Assembly (NCBI RefSeq): GCF_050946515.1 | Contig: NZ_JBMNUX010000007.1 | Coordinates: 62,001 to 126,000 of the forward strand | Source: Tractidigestivibacter sp050946515 | GTDB lineage: Bacteria > Actinomycetota > Coriobacteriia > Coriobacteriales > Atopobiaceae | Direction of reading: 5' to 3' | Length of the DNA stretch: 64,000 bases | Shown: positions 1 through 9,241 of the stretch, in pieces | How the letters are laid out: the number at the start of each line of letters is the position of its first letter | How positions within the stretch are numbered: the stretch's first letter is position 1 | Notes under the pieces: generated by a model | What the model saw: the letters and a program-made list of their open reading frames with translations, nothing else | Database searches by the model: none | What the model was told of the DNA's origin: nothing | Translations under genes and position numbers: made by a program

Positions 1-684
1 TTCGTTTACGGTGTCAAAGTTGCCGTCATAGCAAAGGTACGAGTCGCCTTGACCCGTCGCGACCATCTTGAAGGCGTCTGCCGGCGTCAAGTTTGAGACG
101 GTCTGCAGAACCAAGGCCTTGTCTGGGTACTTCTCGTTGTAATTCTCGAGCATGCCGTACTCATAGTTTTGCGGGCTGGTGAGGACGGAGTGTCCGGCCA
201 TATCGTCAAGCGTCTTGATGTTGGGGTCAGCAACGGCAAAGACGAGAGGCGACAGCGTGAAGGGCTCTTTGCAGAAGATGAACTTGCTGCGACGCTCGTC
301 GTTGGGGACAAGCTGGCAGGAGACAAGCGGGGCGGAGCCAGACTCGCAAGCGGTGATCATCGCCGAGAAGTCCATTGCCTCAATGCTGAAGCTGTAGTCA
401 TCAAGGCGCTCGTCGACTGCCTTCAGGACGTCGACGTCGTAGCCAATGGGCTGCCCGTTGTCATCAACGTAGCAATATGGCGGGTTGCTGTTAGCAACCA
501 CGACGCTGATTTGCGTGCCGGAAGAGTCCGAGGCTGTGGTGGAATCGGAGCTTGTCTCGTCAGGCGCGGAGCAGCCAGCTAAGCCGAACCCCAAGAACGT
601 AGCTCCCGCAAAACCAAAGGCGCCACGTACAAAGTCCCTCCTGCTGAAAGAGCGTGCAGCATTTCTCGTAGTCTTCTCGTTCAT
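1..684 (-). CDS. Amino-acid ABC transporter substrate-binding lipoprotein (partial, 3' end outside window)
   Basis: Reading the minus strand from ATG 684 gives an open frame to the window edge (228 codons). The N-terminus has a twin-arginine motif (SRRDFV), a hydrophobic stretch and a lipobox (LAGC), then a Ser/Thr/Asp-rich linker, so a Tat-exported lipoprotein is likely. The mature part has the family-3 solute-binding start: VVVANSNPPYCYVDDNG, then GYDVDVLKAVDERL, a pattern typical of polar amino-acid binding proteins. It would pass substrate to an ABC permease encoded beyond the edge. An SD-like GGAGG lies just upstream (complement of 687-692). Specificity is unknown. Confidence 0.85.
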   Translation of the reverse strand, partial: MNEKTTRNAARSFSRRDFVRGAFGFAGATFLGFGLAGCSAPDETSSDSTTASDSSGTQISVVVANSNPPYCYVDDNGQPIGYDVDVLKAVDERLDDYSFSIEAMDFSAMITACESGSAPLVSCQLVPNDERRSKFIFCKEPFTLSPLVFAVADPNIKTLDDMAGHSVLTSPQNYEYGMLENYNEKYPDKALVLQTVSNLTPADAFKMVATGQGDSYLCYDGNFDTVNE

Positions 685-900
685 GGCAGCCTCCTTGTGG
701 ATGTCATCTTTGGGGAATAGACCCCGGAATTGACCGCGCATCCCAAGGCAGCAAGCAGCTGCGCCTTGGTCTTGGATGCGTGGCATGACATCATCTTGCG
801 GAGGCTTTATTGCAATAACATGTCGGACAGCAACGCATAACGTAACGTCACTAGCAAACTTACGTGAAAAGAAATAGCAGGTAAATGGCTTCAACGTTAC

Positions 901-935
901 AAAACGATGTCTCGCCACGTCAGCGGCGAGACATC
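901..935 (-). terminator. Rho-independent terminator after the HAD gene
   Basis: An 11-bp perfect stem, GATGTCTCGCC (906-916) and GGCGAGACATC (925-935), with an 8-nt loop, is followed on the minus strand by GTTTTGT. It sits about 50 bp past the HAD stop codon. The rest of 685-984 shows no gene; a second A+T-rich palindrome (ATGCAAT-AAAA-ATTGCAT) lies near 962-979. Confidence 0.6.
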
Positions 936-984
936 AATTGCCATCATATTGGTGTTTATTTATGCAATAAAAATTGCATCTATC

Positions 985-1770
985 CTAGATAAGCCCCAGC
1001 TTCACGCAAGCGTTCCAGATGCCGTCGTTGTCGACGTCGTCGGTCACGATGTCGGCAATCTGCTTCAAGGAGTCCATGCCGTTGCCCATGGCCACGCCCA
1101 GGCCGACGCTCCTCAGCATCCCCTCGTCGTTTCCGCCGTCGCCAAAGGCAATTGCTTGCTCGGGGCTCAAGCCCAGCATGCTCAACATGCGCTTGACGGC
1201 AGGCTCCTTGCCGCCGCCCTTGGGGATCACGTCGCAGAAGGCGTCCGTCCAGCGAGCAAGCTCCACGTTGTCGGTGGCGTCCGTCAAGATGTGGTCGTCT
1301 TTGGGCGGGAAGAACGAGTTGAAGAGATAGATGTCGTTGTCAAGCGCCTGCTCGGGATCGCCAATCTCAAAGAACATGTCAACGCGCTTCTCGTGGTTGG
1401 TCACGATGTCGTTCTTGTACGAGATGTAGCAGCGGTCCTTCTCGATGAAAAGACAGGGGTACAGGCCAGCCTCGGTCTGGCGAACGGCAATCTCGACGTC
1501 GCGCTTGTCATGCGGATGGCTGTAAAGGACCTCGTCGTGCGTGTAGCAAAGCGCCCCGTTGAACGTGATGAAGACCGAGAAGGGCTTCAAGTCAAGCGAG
1601 CCCAGCATGTACGGGGCACGGCCGGTTGCAAGAACGGGCATGATGCCGTTTGCCGCCAGCGCGCGAACTGCTCGCTTTGTTGACTCTGGCTCGCCCTTCT
1701 CCTTGAACGAGAAGAGCGTTCCGTCCACGTCGAAGAACGCCACTTTGATGTCTTTGGGGTCAGCAGCCAC
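985..1770 (-). CDS. HAD-superfamily hydrolase, Cof-type
   Basis: Predicted cytosolic phosphatase of the Cof/HAD-IIB group, acting on small phosphorylated metabolites. Motif I is FFDVDGTL near the N-terminus, motif II lies around ATGRAP, and motif III/IV is AFGDGGNDEGML near residue 220. The C2-type cap between motifs II and III fits Cof proteins. I place the start at GTG 1770 because an AAGGAA Shine-Dalgarno lies six bases upstream; an in-frame ATG further upstream would extend the protein through the leu operon terminator. 261 aa, usual for the family. Its substrate cannot be told from sequence. Confidence 0.85.
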   Translation of the reverse strand: MAADPKDIKVAFFDVDGTLFSFKEKGEPESTKRAVRALAANGIMPVLATGRAPYMLGSLDLKPFSVFITFNGALCYTHDEVLYSHPHDKRDVEIAVRQTEAGLYPCLFIEKDRCYISYKNDIVTNHEKRVDMFFEIGDPEQALDNDIYLFNSFFPPKDDHILTDATDNVELARWTDAFCDVIPKGGGKEPAVKRMLSMLGLSPEQAIAFGDGGNDEGMLRSVGLGVAMGNGMDSLKQIADIVTDDVDNDGIWNACVKLGLI

Positions 1771-1790
1771 GCGCAATTCCTTTCTCATAG

Positions 1791-1823
1791 AAAGCGAGCG
1801 CCCCGCCAAGCGGCAGGGCGCTC
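1791..1823 (-). terminator. Terminator of the leucine operon
   Basis: GAGCGCCC and GGGCGCTC arms (within 1796-1807 and 1812-1823) form a strong GC stem about 45 bp beyond leuB, followed on the minus strand by GCTTTCT. It separates the leu operon from the HAD gene, whose own SD lies just downstream. Confidence 0.5.
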
Positions 1824-1868
1824 ACAAGACTAGCATTTTGCAGCAGCGCATCAGGGCAGGTAGCAGCC

Positions 1869-3002
<1,134 letters not shown>

Positions 3003-3006
3003 TGCC

Positions 3007-3516
3007 TTACTCCTTTGCAGCCTTCTCGGCCATCACGCGCTTCGTGCGCGCCACAAGGCCGCCGTCGTTGATGATCTCCTGGATGAAGGGCGGGAAGGGC
3101 TGCGCCTTGAACGTCTTGCCCGTGGTCTCGTCGGTGATGGTGCCGGAGTCGGCGTCCACCGAGACGATGTCGCCGTCCTTGATGGCGTCGGCGGCCTCGG
3201 GGCACTCAAGGATTGGCAGGCCCATGTTGATCGAGTTGCGATAGAAGATGCGCGCGAAGCTCTTGGCGATGACGCAGCTGACGCCCGCAGCCTTGATGGC
3301 CACCGGCGCGTGCTCGCGGCTCGAGCCGCAGCCGAAGTTCTCGTCGGCAACGATGATGTCCCCCGGCTTGACGCGCTTCACGAACGTGGAGTCAAGGTCC
3401 TCCAAGCAGTGCTTGGCGAGCTCCGCCGGATCGGAGGTGTTGAGGTAGCGCGCAGGAATAATCACGTCGGTATCGATGTCCCTGCCATATCGAAATACGG
3501 TTCCTCGGAACTGCAT
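3007..3516 (-). CDS. leuD: 3-isopropylmalate dehydratase small subunit
   Basis: Swivel-domain subunit that pairs with LeuC to isomerise 2- to 3-isopropylmalate. 169 aa, starting MQFRGTVFRYGRDIDTDVI; the conserved GCGSSREHAP loop is at 62-71. I chose ATG 3516, which follows AGAAAGG at suitable spacing; an ATG two codons earlier is too close to that SD. A long perfect hairpin sits directly upstream of the SD (see 3539-3627), and 355 bp separate leuD from leuC, which is unusual for this pair. Confidence 0.96.
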   Translation of the reverse strand: MQFRGTVFRYGRDIDTDVIIPARYLNTSDPAELAKHCLEDLDSTFVKRVKPGDIIVADENFGCGSSREHAPVAIKAAGVSCVIAKSFARIFYRNSINMGLPILECPEAADAIKDGDIVSVDADSGTITDETTGKTFKAQPFPPFIQEIINDGGLVARTKRVMAEKAAKE

Positions 3517-3538
3517 TGTCATCCTTTCTTTCTGGGGG

Positions 3539-3627
3539 GGGCGATGGCCCTTATCGCCCAGCTGCGAACAGTCCTCGCCGCAAAATACGCGGCTGCGGAA
3601 CTTGCTGGGCGATAAGGGCCATCGCCC
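3539..3627 (-). repeat. 24-bp perfect inverted repeat between leuC and leuD
   Basis: Left arm 3539-3562 (begins GGGCGATGGCCC) and right arm 3604-3627 (ends GGCCATCGCCC) are perfectly complementary over 24 bases, with a 41-nt loop. Each arm is itself a partial palindrome (GGCGAT...ATCGCC), so two small hairpins or one large one can form. No U tract follows on either strand. The remaining gap, 3628-3871, shows no gene. Confidence 0.75.
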
Positions 3628-3871
3628 ACGCGAGAAACGCTTGCTTGCAGGTGCGTAGAACCGTCTTTCGAGCAGCTCCATCGACGCACCTCCACCATCT
3701 CACAAAAAGAGAGCGAGGGGTAAAAGACCATGCTCGGGACGACCGCCCGTAGACGGCCTGTCGCCTAGGCCCGGTCTCTACCTGAAAGGGGTGTGCCTCT
3801 TGCTCCGGCGCGAGTTTTTCGCCTCCTGCGAAACTGTCTGAGCGCAGAAGCAAGCGGCCGCCCCCTTCCGC

Positions 3872-5134
3872 CTAGAGATCCGACGGCAGCGCGATGTGGC
3901 CGGCCACGGCAGATGCGGCGGCGACGGCTGGGCTCGCCAGGTAGACCTCGGAGGTGGGGTCTCCCATGCGACCGACGAAGTTGCGGTTGGTGGAGCTCAC
4001 GCACTTCTCGCCAGCGGCAAGGATGCCCATGTAGCCGCCCAGGCAGGGACCGCAGGTGGGCGTCGACACCACGCAGTGGGCGTTGATGAAGACGTCCATG
4101 AGCCCCTCGTGGACGCACTGCAGCCACACGCCCTGCGTCGCGGGAATCACGATGCAGCGGACGTTGGGGTCGACGGTGCGACCGCGCAGCACGTCGGCGG
4201 CGGCGCGCATGTCCTCGATGCGCCCGTTGGTGCAGCTGCCAATGACAGCCTGGTCGATCTTCACGTCGCGGCTCTCGGCCACGGGGCGGGTGTTGCTCGG
4301 CAGGTGCGGCCAGGCGACCATCGGCACGATGTCCGCGGCGTCGATGTGGATGACCTGCTTGTAGGTGGCGTCCGGGTCGGGGTGGTACTCGCGCGGCTCG
4401 CGCTCGGCGCGCTGTCTCACGTACTCGCGGCACTTGTCGTCCACCTCGAAGAGACCTGCCTTGCCGCCGGCCTCGATGGCCATGTTGGCGATGGTCAGGC
4501 GACCCTCGACGGAGAGGTTCTCGATCGTGGACCCGCCGAACTCCAGCGCGCAGTAGAGGGCACCGTCCACGCCGATCTTGCCGATCAGGTAGAGGATGAT
4601 GTCCTTTGCGCTTGAGCCCGCGGGCAGCTCGCCGTCCACGATCACGCGGATGGACTCGGGCACCTTGAACCAGGCGCGGCCAGTCGCCATGCCAACGCCT
4701 GCGTCCGTAGAGCCCACGCCCGTGGAGAAGGCTCCGATGCCGCCGTAGGTGCAGGTGTGGGAGTCGGCGCCGATCACGAGGTCGCCGGGCACGACGATGC
4801 CCTGCTCGGGAAGCAGCGCATGCTCGATGCCCATGCAGCCCTGCTCGAAGTAGTGCGTGATGCCGTACTCGTGGGCGAAGTCGCGCGTGACCTTGGTCTG
4901 CTCGGCGCTCTTGATGTCCTTGTTGGGGCTGTAGTGGTCGGGCACGAGGGCGATCTTGGTGTTGTCAAAGACGCCCGCGCCTATCTCGCGCACGGTCTTG
5001 ATCGCGATGGGGGCGGTGATGTCGTTGGCAAGCACCAGGTCGAGGTCGCACTCGATCAGCTGGCCAGGGGTCACCTCGTCGAGCCCGGCATGGGCGGCAA
5101 GGATCTTCTCGGCCATAGTCATGGGACGGGGCAT
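3872..5134 (-). CDS. leuC: 3-isopropylmalate dehydratase large subunit
   Basis: Aconitase-family Fe-S subunit of isopropylmalate isomerase. 420 aa, the length of the shorter LeuC class found in archaea and many anaerobes. The [4Fe-4S] ligands are visible as Cys301 (GSCTNGR), Cys361 and Cys364 (TPTCGPCLGG); GADSHTCTYGG (122-132) is the substrate-binding segment. ATG 5134 is preceded by GGAAGGAAAG and overlaps the leuA stop as TAATG, implying coupled translation with leuA. An open frame extends further upstream, but only inside leuA. Confidence 0.96.
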   Translation of the reverse strand: MPRPMTMAEKILAAHAGLDEVTPGQLIECDLDLVLANDITAPIAIKTVREIGAGVFDNTKIALVPDHYSPNKDIKSAEQTKVTRDFAHEYGITHYFEQGCMGIEHALLPEQGIVVPGDLVIGADSHTCTYGGIGAFSTGVGSTDAGVGMATGRAWFKVPESIRVIVDGELPAGSSAKDIILYLIGKIGVDGALYCALEFGGSTIENLSVEGRLTIANMAIEAGGKAGLFEVDDKCREYVRQRAEREPREYHPDPDATYKQVIHIDAADIVPMVAWPHLPSNTRPVAESRDVKIDQAVIGSCTNGRIEDMRAAADVLRGRTVDPNVRCIVIPATQGVWLQCVHEGLMDVFINAHCVVSTPTCGPCLGGYMGILAAGEKCVSSTNRNFVGRMGDPTSEVYLASPAVAAASAVAGHIALPSDL

Positions 5135-6669
5135 TACTTTCCTTCCTTCGAGCGGGTGGTCTGGATCATGCGGTTGATGGCGTTGACGTAGGCCTTTGCG
5201 CTGGACACGATGATGTCGTTGTCGGCACCGCGGCCGGTATAGATCTTGCCGTCGTCGGCCGTGATGCGCACCGTGACCTCGCCGATGGCGTCGATGCCGC
5301 GCGTGACGGCCTTGACGGAGAACTCCGCGAGGTCGCCGTGGACGGCGACGACCTGGTCGATGGCCTTGTAGGCCGCGTCGACAGGGCCGGTGCCCGTAGC
5401 GGCAACCACATGCTTGGCGCCAATTTCGTCTGTGATCGTGGCAACGGCGGTCGGCACGAGCGGGTCGCCGCACTGGATCTGCAGCGCGTTCAGCGTGTAG
5501 ACGGCCGTGACGTCACGCTGGCGCTCCTGGACGATGGACTCGAGGTCCTCGTCGTAGACTTCCTTCTTCTGGTCGGCAATCTCGAGGAAGCGCTGGTAGA
5601 TCTCGTCGAACTCGTCGTCGGCAAAGGTGTAGCCCAGCTCGCCCAGGCGATGGCGCAGCGCGGCGTGGCCGCTGCGGGCGGAGAGGATGATCTCAGAGCC
5701 GGCGGCGCCGACGTCGGCGGGGTCGATGATCTCGTAGGTGTCGCGGGCCTTCAGCACGCCGTCCTGGTGGATGCCCGAGGAGTGGGCGAAGGCGTTGGCG
5801 CCCACGATCGCCTTGTTTGCCTGCACGTTCATGCCCGTGATGCGGCTGACCAGGTGCGACGCGCGCGTGAGCTCGGGCGTTACGATGTCGGTGTGCGCGT
5901 CCAGCTCGTCGCCGTGCATCTTGATGGCCATGACCACCTCTTCGAGCGCCGTGTTGCCCGCGCGCTCGCCCAGGCCATTGATGGTGCACTCGACCTGCGT
6001 GGCGCCGTTCTTGACGCCCGCCAGCGCCAGCGCGGTGGCCATGCCAAGGTCGTTGTGGGTGTGGACGGCGATGGTGACGTTCTCGATGCCGCGGACGTTG
6101 TCGCAAAGGCCCTTGATGCGCGCGCCGAAGTCGTCCGGCATCTGGTAGCCAGTGGTGTCGGGGATGTTCACGACGGTGGCGCCTGCATCGACGACGGCCT
6201 GAATCACGCGCTCCAGGAACTTCTGGTCGGAGCGGCCGGCGTCCTCGGCGTAGAACTCGACGTCGTCGACATACTTCTTTGCATACTTCACGCAGTGGAT
6301 GGCGCGCTCGACGCACTCGTCCTCGGAGATGCGCAGCTTCTCGCGCAGGTGCTGGGGAGAGACGCCCAGGCCGGTGTGGATGCGCGGGCGCTTGGCGGTA
6401 GAGAGGGCCTCAGCGGCGCGGTCGATGTCCTTGTCAACGGCACGCGTCAGACCGACAACCACGGCGTCGTCCCCTGCCAGCCGACCGATCTCCTGCACCG
6501 AGCGGAAGTCGCCCGGGCTTGAGATGGGGAACCCGGCCTCGATGACGTCCACGTGCATGCGCAGCAGCTCCTGGGCGATGACGAGCTTCTCCTCGGTGTT
6601 CATCGACGCTCCCGGCGACTGCTCGCCGTCGCGCAGCGTGGTGTCAAAGATGTCGATCTTTCTGGTCAT
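5134..6669 (-). CDS. leuA: 2-isopropylmalate synthase
   Basis: Condenses acetyl-CoA with 2-ketoisovalerate, the committed step to leucine. 511 aa, the bacterial LeuA type with a C-terminal regulatory domain. Motifs: FDTTLRDGEQSPGASM (residues 8-23) in the TIM barrel, HTHNDLGMA with the metal-binding histidines, and GLGERAGNTALEEV. ATG 6669 follows GGAGGTAGCT; the longer open frame runs into the attenuator region and is rejected. First structural gene of the operon. Leucine feedback inhibition is expected from the family, not shown here. Confidence 0.97.
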   Translation of the reverse strand: MTRKIDIFDTTLRDGEQSPGASMNTEEKLVIAQELLRMHVDVIEAGFPISSPGDFRSVQEIGRLAGDDAVVVGLTRAVDKDIDRAAEALSTAKRPRIHTGLGVSPQHLREKLRISEDECVERAIHCVKYAKKYVDDVEFYAEDAGRSDQKFLERVIQAVVDAGATVVNIPDTTGYQMPDDFGARIKGLCDNVRGIENVTIAVHTHNDLGMATALALAGVKNGATQVECTINGLGERAGNTALEEVVMAIKMHGDELDAHTDIVTPELTRASHLVSRITGMNVQANKAIVGANAFAHSSGIHQDGVLKARDTYEIIDPADVGAAGSEIILSARSGHAALRHRLGELGYTFADDEFDEIYQRFLEIADQKKEVYDEDLESIVQERQRDVTAVYTLNALQIQCGDPLVPTAVATITDEIGAKHVVAATGTGPVDAAYKAIDQVVAVHGDLAEFSVKAVTRGIDAIGEVTVRITADDGKIYTGRGADNDIIVSSAKAYVNAINRMIQTTRSKEGK

Positions 6670-6744
6670 AGCTACCTCCGTCGGACTTGGGACCCTCTGG
6701 TTACCCGGATACCCACTTTTGCCTTGGGATGGTGGCACGACACA

Positions 6745-6799
6745 CGACAAGACCCAGCTGCCGCTGTCCCAAGGCGGGACGCGAACGCAAGCTGGGTCT
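6745..6799 (-). terminator. Attenuator hairpin upstream of leuA
   Basis: Between leuL and leuA the minus strand can form a stem of AGACCCAGCT (complement of 6790-6799) with AGCTGGGTCT (complement of 6750-6759), enclosing a second stem GTCCC/GGGAC. It is followed by a weak U-rich run (TTGTCGTGTG). Its placement directly after a leucine-rich leader ORF fits a transcription attenuator; the competing antiterminator was not resolved. Confidence 0.6.
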
Positions 6800-6828
6800 G
6801 CTGAAACGAAACCTGCTGTCTCTCGGAC

Positions 6829-6924
6829 CTAGCGTGCGCTCGCGCACGTAAGCTCTAGGGCGAGTAGGTTGAGAGCGAGAAGGTCCATAGGCACGGTCAG
6901 CATTTGATGCGAGCTGTATGTCAT
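6829..6924 (-). CDS. leuL: leu operon leader peptide
   Basis: A 31-codon minus-strand ORF starts at ATG 6924 behind a strong SD (GGGAGGGGAC) and ends at TAG 6829. It begins MTYSSHQM and its centre reads DLLALNLLALEL, with seven leucines in twelve residues. A leucine-codon run ahead of a stable hairpin and leuA is the signature of ribosome-mediated attenuation: scarce Leu-tRNA stalls the ribosome and favours read-through. The peptide itself is presumably not functional. The 152 bp upstream to nudC must hold the promoter, but I could not assign one convincingly. Confidence 0.8.
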   Translation of the reverse strand: MTYSSHQMLTVPMDLLALNLLALELTCASAR

Positions 6925-7076
6925 GCGAACGTCCCCTCCCTATCTAGCCATGGCTGCACCGCGCAGCCGCTGAAGTTAACTTTCGCACACGTGCTGGCTC
7001 GCGGCGCGACTTTTTTGCGAGCGGTAGCCTAACGGAAACATTGCGGCTGGCGCTAGCAGCCCCGCCGCGCGGGAGC

Positions 7077-7955
7077 CTACAGCCCCAGCCCGGCCGCGCC
7101 CTTCTGCCGGAACAGCTCTATCATCTCGCCCGTCAGGCTCGCGTGGTCGTTGGAGCGCTCCAGCGGAATCTCGTCCGGTGCAAACCAGCGAGCCTCCGCG
7201 AGCTCCTCGTGGTCAGTGTGGATGCGCTTGCTCCCGTCGACATGGCACCAGAACCCAACGAGCAGCGTGTCCGAGAAGGGCCAGGGCTGGCTCTTGTAGA
7301 AGCGCAGGTCGCGAACCTTGAGTCCGACCTCCTCCATGACCTCGCGGCGCACCGTGTCCTCGATTGACTCGCCAATCTCGGTGAAGCCGGCGATGAGCGC
7401 CCACAGCTTGAGGGCGCGCCCGCGATAGCGTGTGAGCACGATCCTCTCGCCATCCGTCACCCCCGCGATGATGCCCGGCTGGATCTTGGGATAGACGATG
7501 CGCGCGCACTCCGGGCACACGATCTCGCGGCTCTTGGGGGCGAGCTGCATCTCGTGACCGCAGCGAGAGCAGTACCGATTGTCACGGTACCAACAGGACA
7601 GCTGGCAGCCGACGGCCGCAGCGAACGAAAGGTCCGCGGGGCCCACGCCTCGAAGCCACCCCACGCGCTCGTAGGTATAGCCAGCAGGAGCGTCAACCTC
7701 GTCGTCCAACGCGAGGAAGAAGCTGTCGTCGCCGATGCGGAAGAGGTAAATCATGTGATTTGGGGGCGTCGGATAGTCTGCGAGGCGCGGCAAGTCGACC
7801 ATCTCGCCAGAGGCAAATTCCTCGGCGCTGCGCTTGCCTGCTGCAGTCACGCGCACCAAGCCGGAACGGTCACGATAGTGCAGCACATAGCTTTCGGGCG
7901 TGGGCTCCTTGGGCTCAAAGTGGTTGTCGTAGACCTTGCCGATGTCCTGAATCAT
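7077..7955 (-). CDS. nudC: NAD(H) pyrophosphatase / Nudix hydrolase (NudC family)
   Basis: Likely hydrolyses NADH, and possibly decaps NAD-capped RNA, to the mononucleotide. 292 aa. A four-cysteine zinc ribbon is seen at Cys129, Cys132, Cys147 and Cys150; the Nudix box GX5EX7REVXEEXGL spans about 190-212 (starts GFTEIGESIED); the NudC-type SQPWPFS motif follows near 222. Start ATG has TAAGGAGG upstream. Transcribed alone, 152 bp upstream of leuL on the same strand. Confidence 0.93.
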   Translation of the reverse strand: MIQDIGKVYDNHFEPKEPTPESYVLHYRDRSGLVRVTAAGKRSAEEFASGEMVDLPRLADYPTPPNHMIYLFRIGDDSFFLALDDEVDAPAGYTYERVGWLRGVGPADLSFAAAVGCQLSCWYRDNRYCSRCGHEMQLAPKSREIVCPECARIVYPKIQPGIIAGVTDGERIVLTRYRGRALKLWALIAGFTEIGESIEDTVRREVMEEVGLKVRDLRFYKSQPWPFSDTLLVGFWCHVDGSKRIHTDHEELAEARWFAPDEIPLERSNDHASLTGEMIELFRQKGAAGLGL

Positions 7956-8102
7956 GGGGCCTCCTTACGAGGTTGTGCCGTCTCTCTGCGCTCAGCACCA
8001 CTGTACACAGTATGGACAGAGCCTCGCAGAGGAGCGGTCGCAGCGGCCAAAGGATTCTTGCCGAAAGGCTAAGGGGGATGCGCGCCCGCTCCCGAGTCTG
8101 CC

Positions 8103-9020
8103 CTAGCCCTGCTCGAGCGCGCGGCGACGCGCAAGCAGCATGGGACCCAGCTCGCTTACCAGCACGCCGGCAAATACCAGCGCGAACCCTGTAACAAGCT
8201 GGACCGTGAGCTGCTCGCCCATAAAGAGCACGCTCGCAATCACGGCAAAGACGCTTTCGAGAGACAGCAGCAGAGCCGACTGCGCGGGCGGCACCACGGT
8301 TTGCCCCACGTTTTGAATCAATGTGGTCACAATGGACGAAAGTATTGCCAGATACGCCAGCGACGCCCAGAACGACGGTCCCAACGTAGCGAGGTCTGGC
8401 GCTTGCTCGCCCAGCGCCAGCGAGAAGGCCCAGCAGGTCAGTGACATGAACGCCAGCTGGACAATCGAGAGCGTGATCATGTCATGGGCGCGAGCAAACC
8501 GGTCGACAAACACAATCTGTATTGAGAAGAACACCGAAGAGAGCAGCGACAGCCACTCGCCTAGCCCAAGAGAGGGACGCAGGTCGTCTCCCAGCGAGAT
8601 GAACGCGATGCCCACGATGCAGAGAAATGCAGCAACTACGCTGGTCGGTCCCGGTCGCTTTCTCGAGATCGCCCAGTTGGCAAACGGTACGAGCACGCAG
8701 TAGGTGGCCGTCAGAAAGGCGTTTCTGCCGGGCGTCGTGTAGGTGAGACCGACGTTCTGCACAGAAAACCCGGCGCCGTAGAGAATGCCAATCAGAGCGC
8801 CCGAAAGAAGGTGGCTTCCGTCAAAGTTCTCGCGAAGGCGCTTTCGAAAGATGATGCACATCACAACGGTGGCAATGAGGAAGCGCACGGTCATCAGCCA
8901 GCATGCCGGAGCCACGTCGAGCGACCCCTTGATGATGACGAACGATCCGCCCCAAATGATGGCACAGGACAGCATGCCCAGCTGCCAGACCCACATCGGA
9001 ATGTCGCGAGGATTTTTCAT
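8103..9020 (-). CDS. EamA/DMT-family membrane transporter
   Basis: 305-aa integral membrane protein with about ten hydrophobic segments and the EamA repeat architecture (WGGSFVIIKGSLD near the N-terminus; GLTYTTPGRNAFLTATYCVLVP in the middle; a second repeat ending FALVFAGVLVSELG). Such proteins are drug/metabolite exporters, substrate not predictable. I start at ATG 9020 (MKNPRDIPMWVW) rather than the longer frame, because a consensus TATAAT lies seven bases upstream and no SD is visible, suggesting a leaderless transcript. Confidence 0.85.
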   Translation of the reverse strand: MKNPRDIPMWVWQLGMLSCAIIWGGSFVIIKGSLDVAPACWLMTVRFLIATVVMCIIFRKRLRENFDGSHLLSGALIGILYGAGFSVQNVGLTYTTPGRNAFLTATYCVLVPFANWAISRKRPGPTSVVAAFLCIVGIAFISLGDDLRPSLGLGEWLSLLSSVFFSIQIVFVDRFARAHDMITLSIVQLAFMSLTCWAFSLALGEQAPDLATLGPSFWASLAYLAILSSIVTTLIQNVGQTVVPPAQSALLLSLESVFAVIASVLFMGEQLTVQLVTGFALVFAGVLVSELGPMLLARRRALEQG

Positions 9021-9027
9021 GGGGCCG

Positions 9028-9033
9028 ATTATA
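9028..9033 (-). promoter_or_regulatory. -10 element of a leaderless promoter for the EamA gene
   Basis: The minus strand reads TATAAT exactly seven bases before ATG 9020, placing the expected transcription start at or next to the start codon. No good -35 hexamer is seen. Confidence 0.45.
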
Positions 9034-9241
9034 CGACCATTGCCGAGGACATCGACCTTCTCGATACGTTGGTGAAAAAATCCTTGGCAGGATTTTCTCG
9101 CAGTCATGCGGAGAGGGCCTCATCTGACATAAACTAGGGGGTGCTGGAATCGTTCCGGCAAGTATGTCTCTGACCGGCTTTGCCGGCAACTATCGATCTG
9201 GCGCAAGGGGCGCCAGCGAGAGAGTTTGGAGAGGAGAACAC

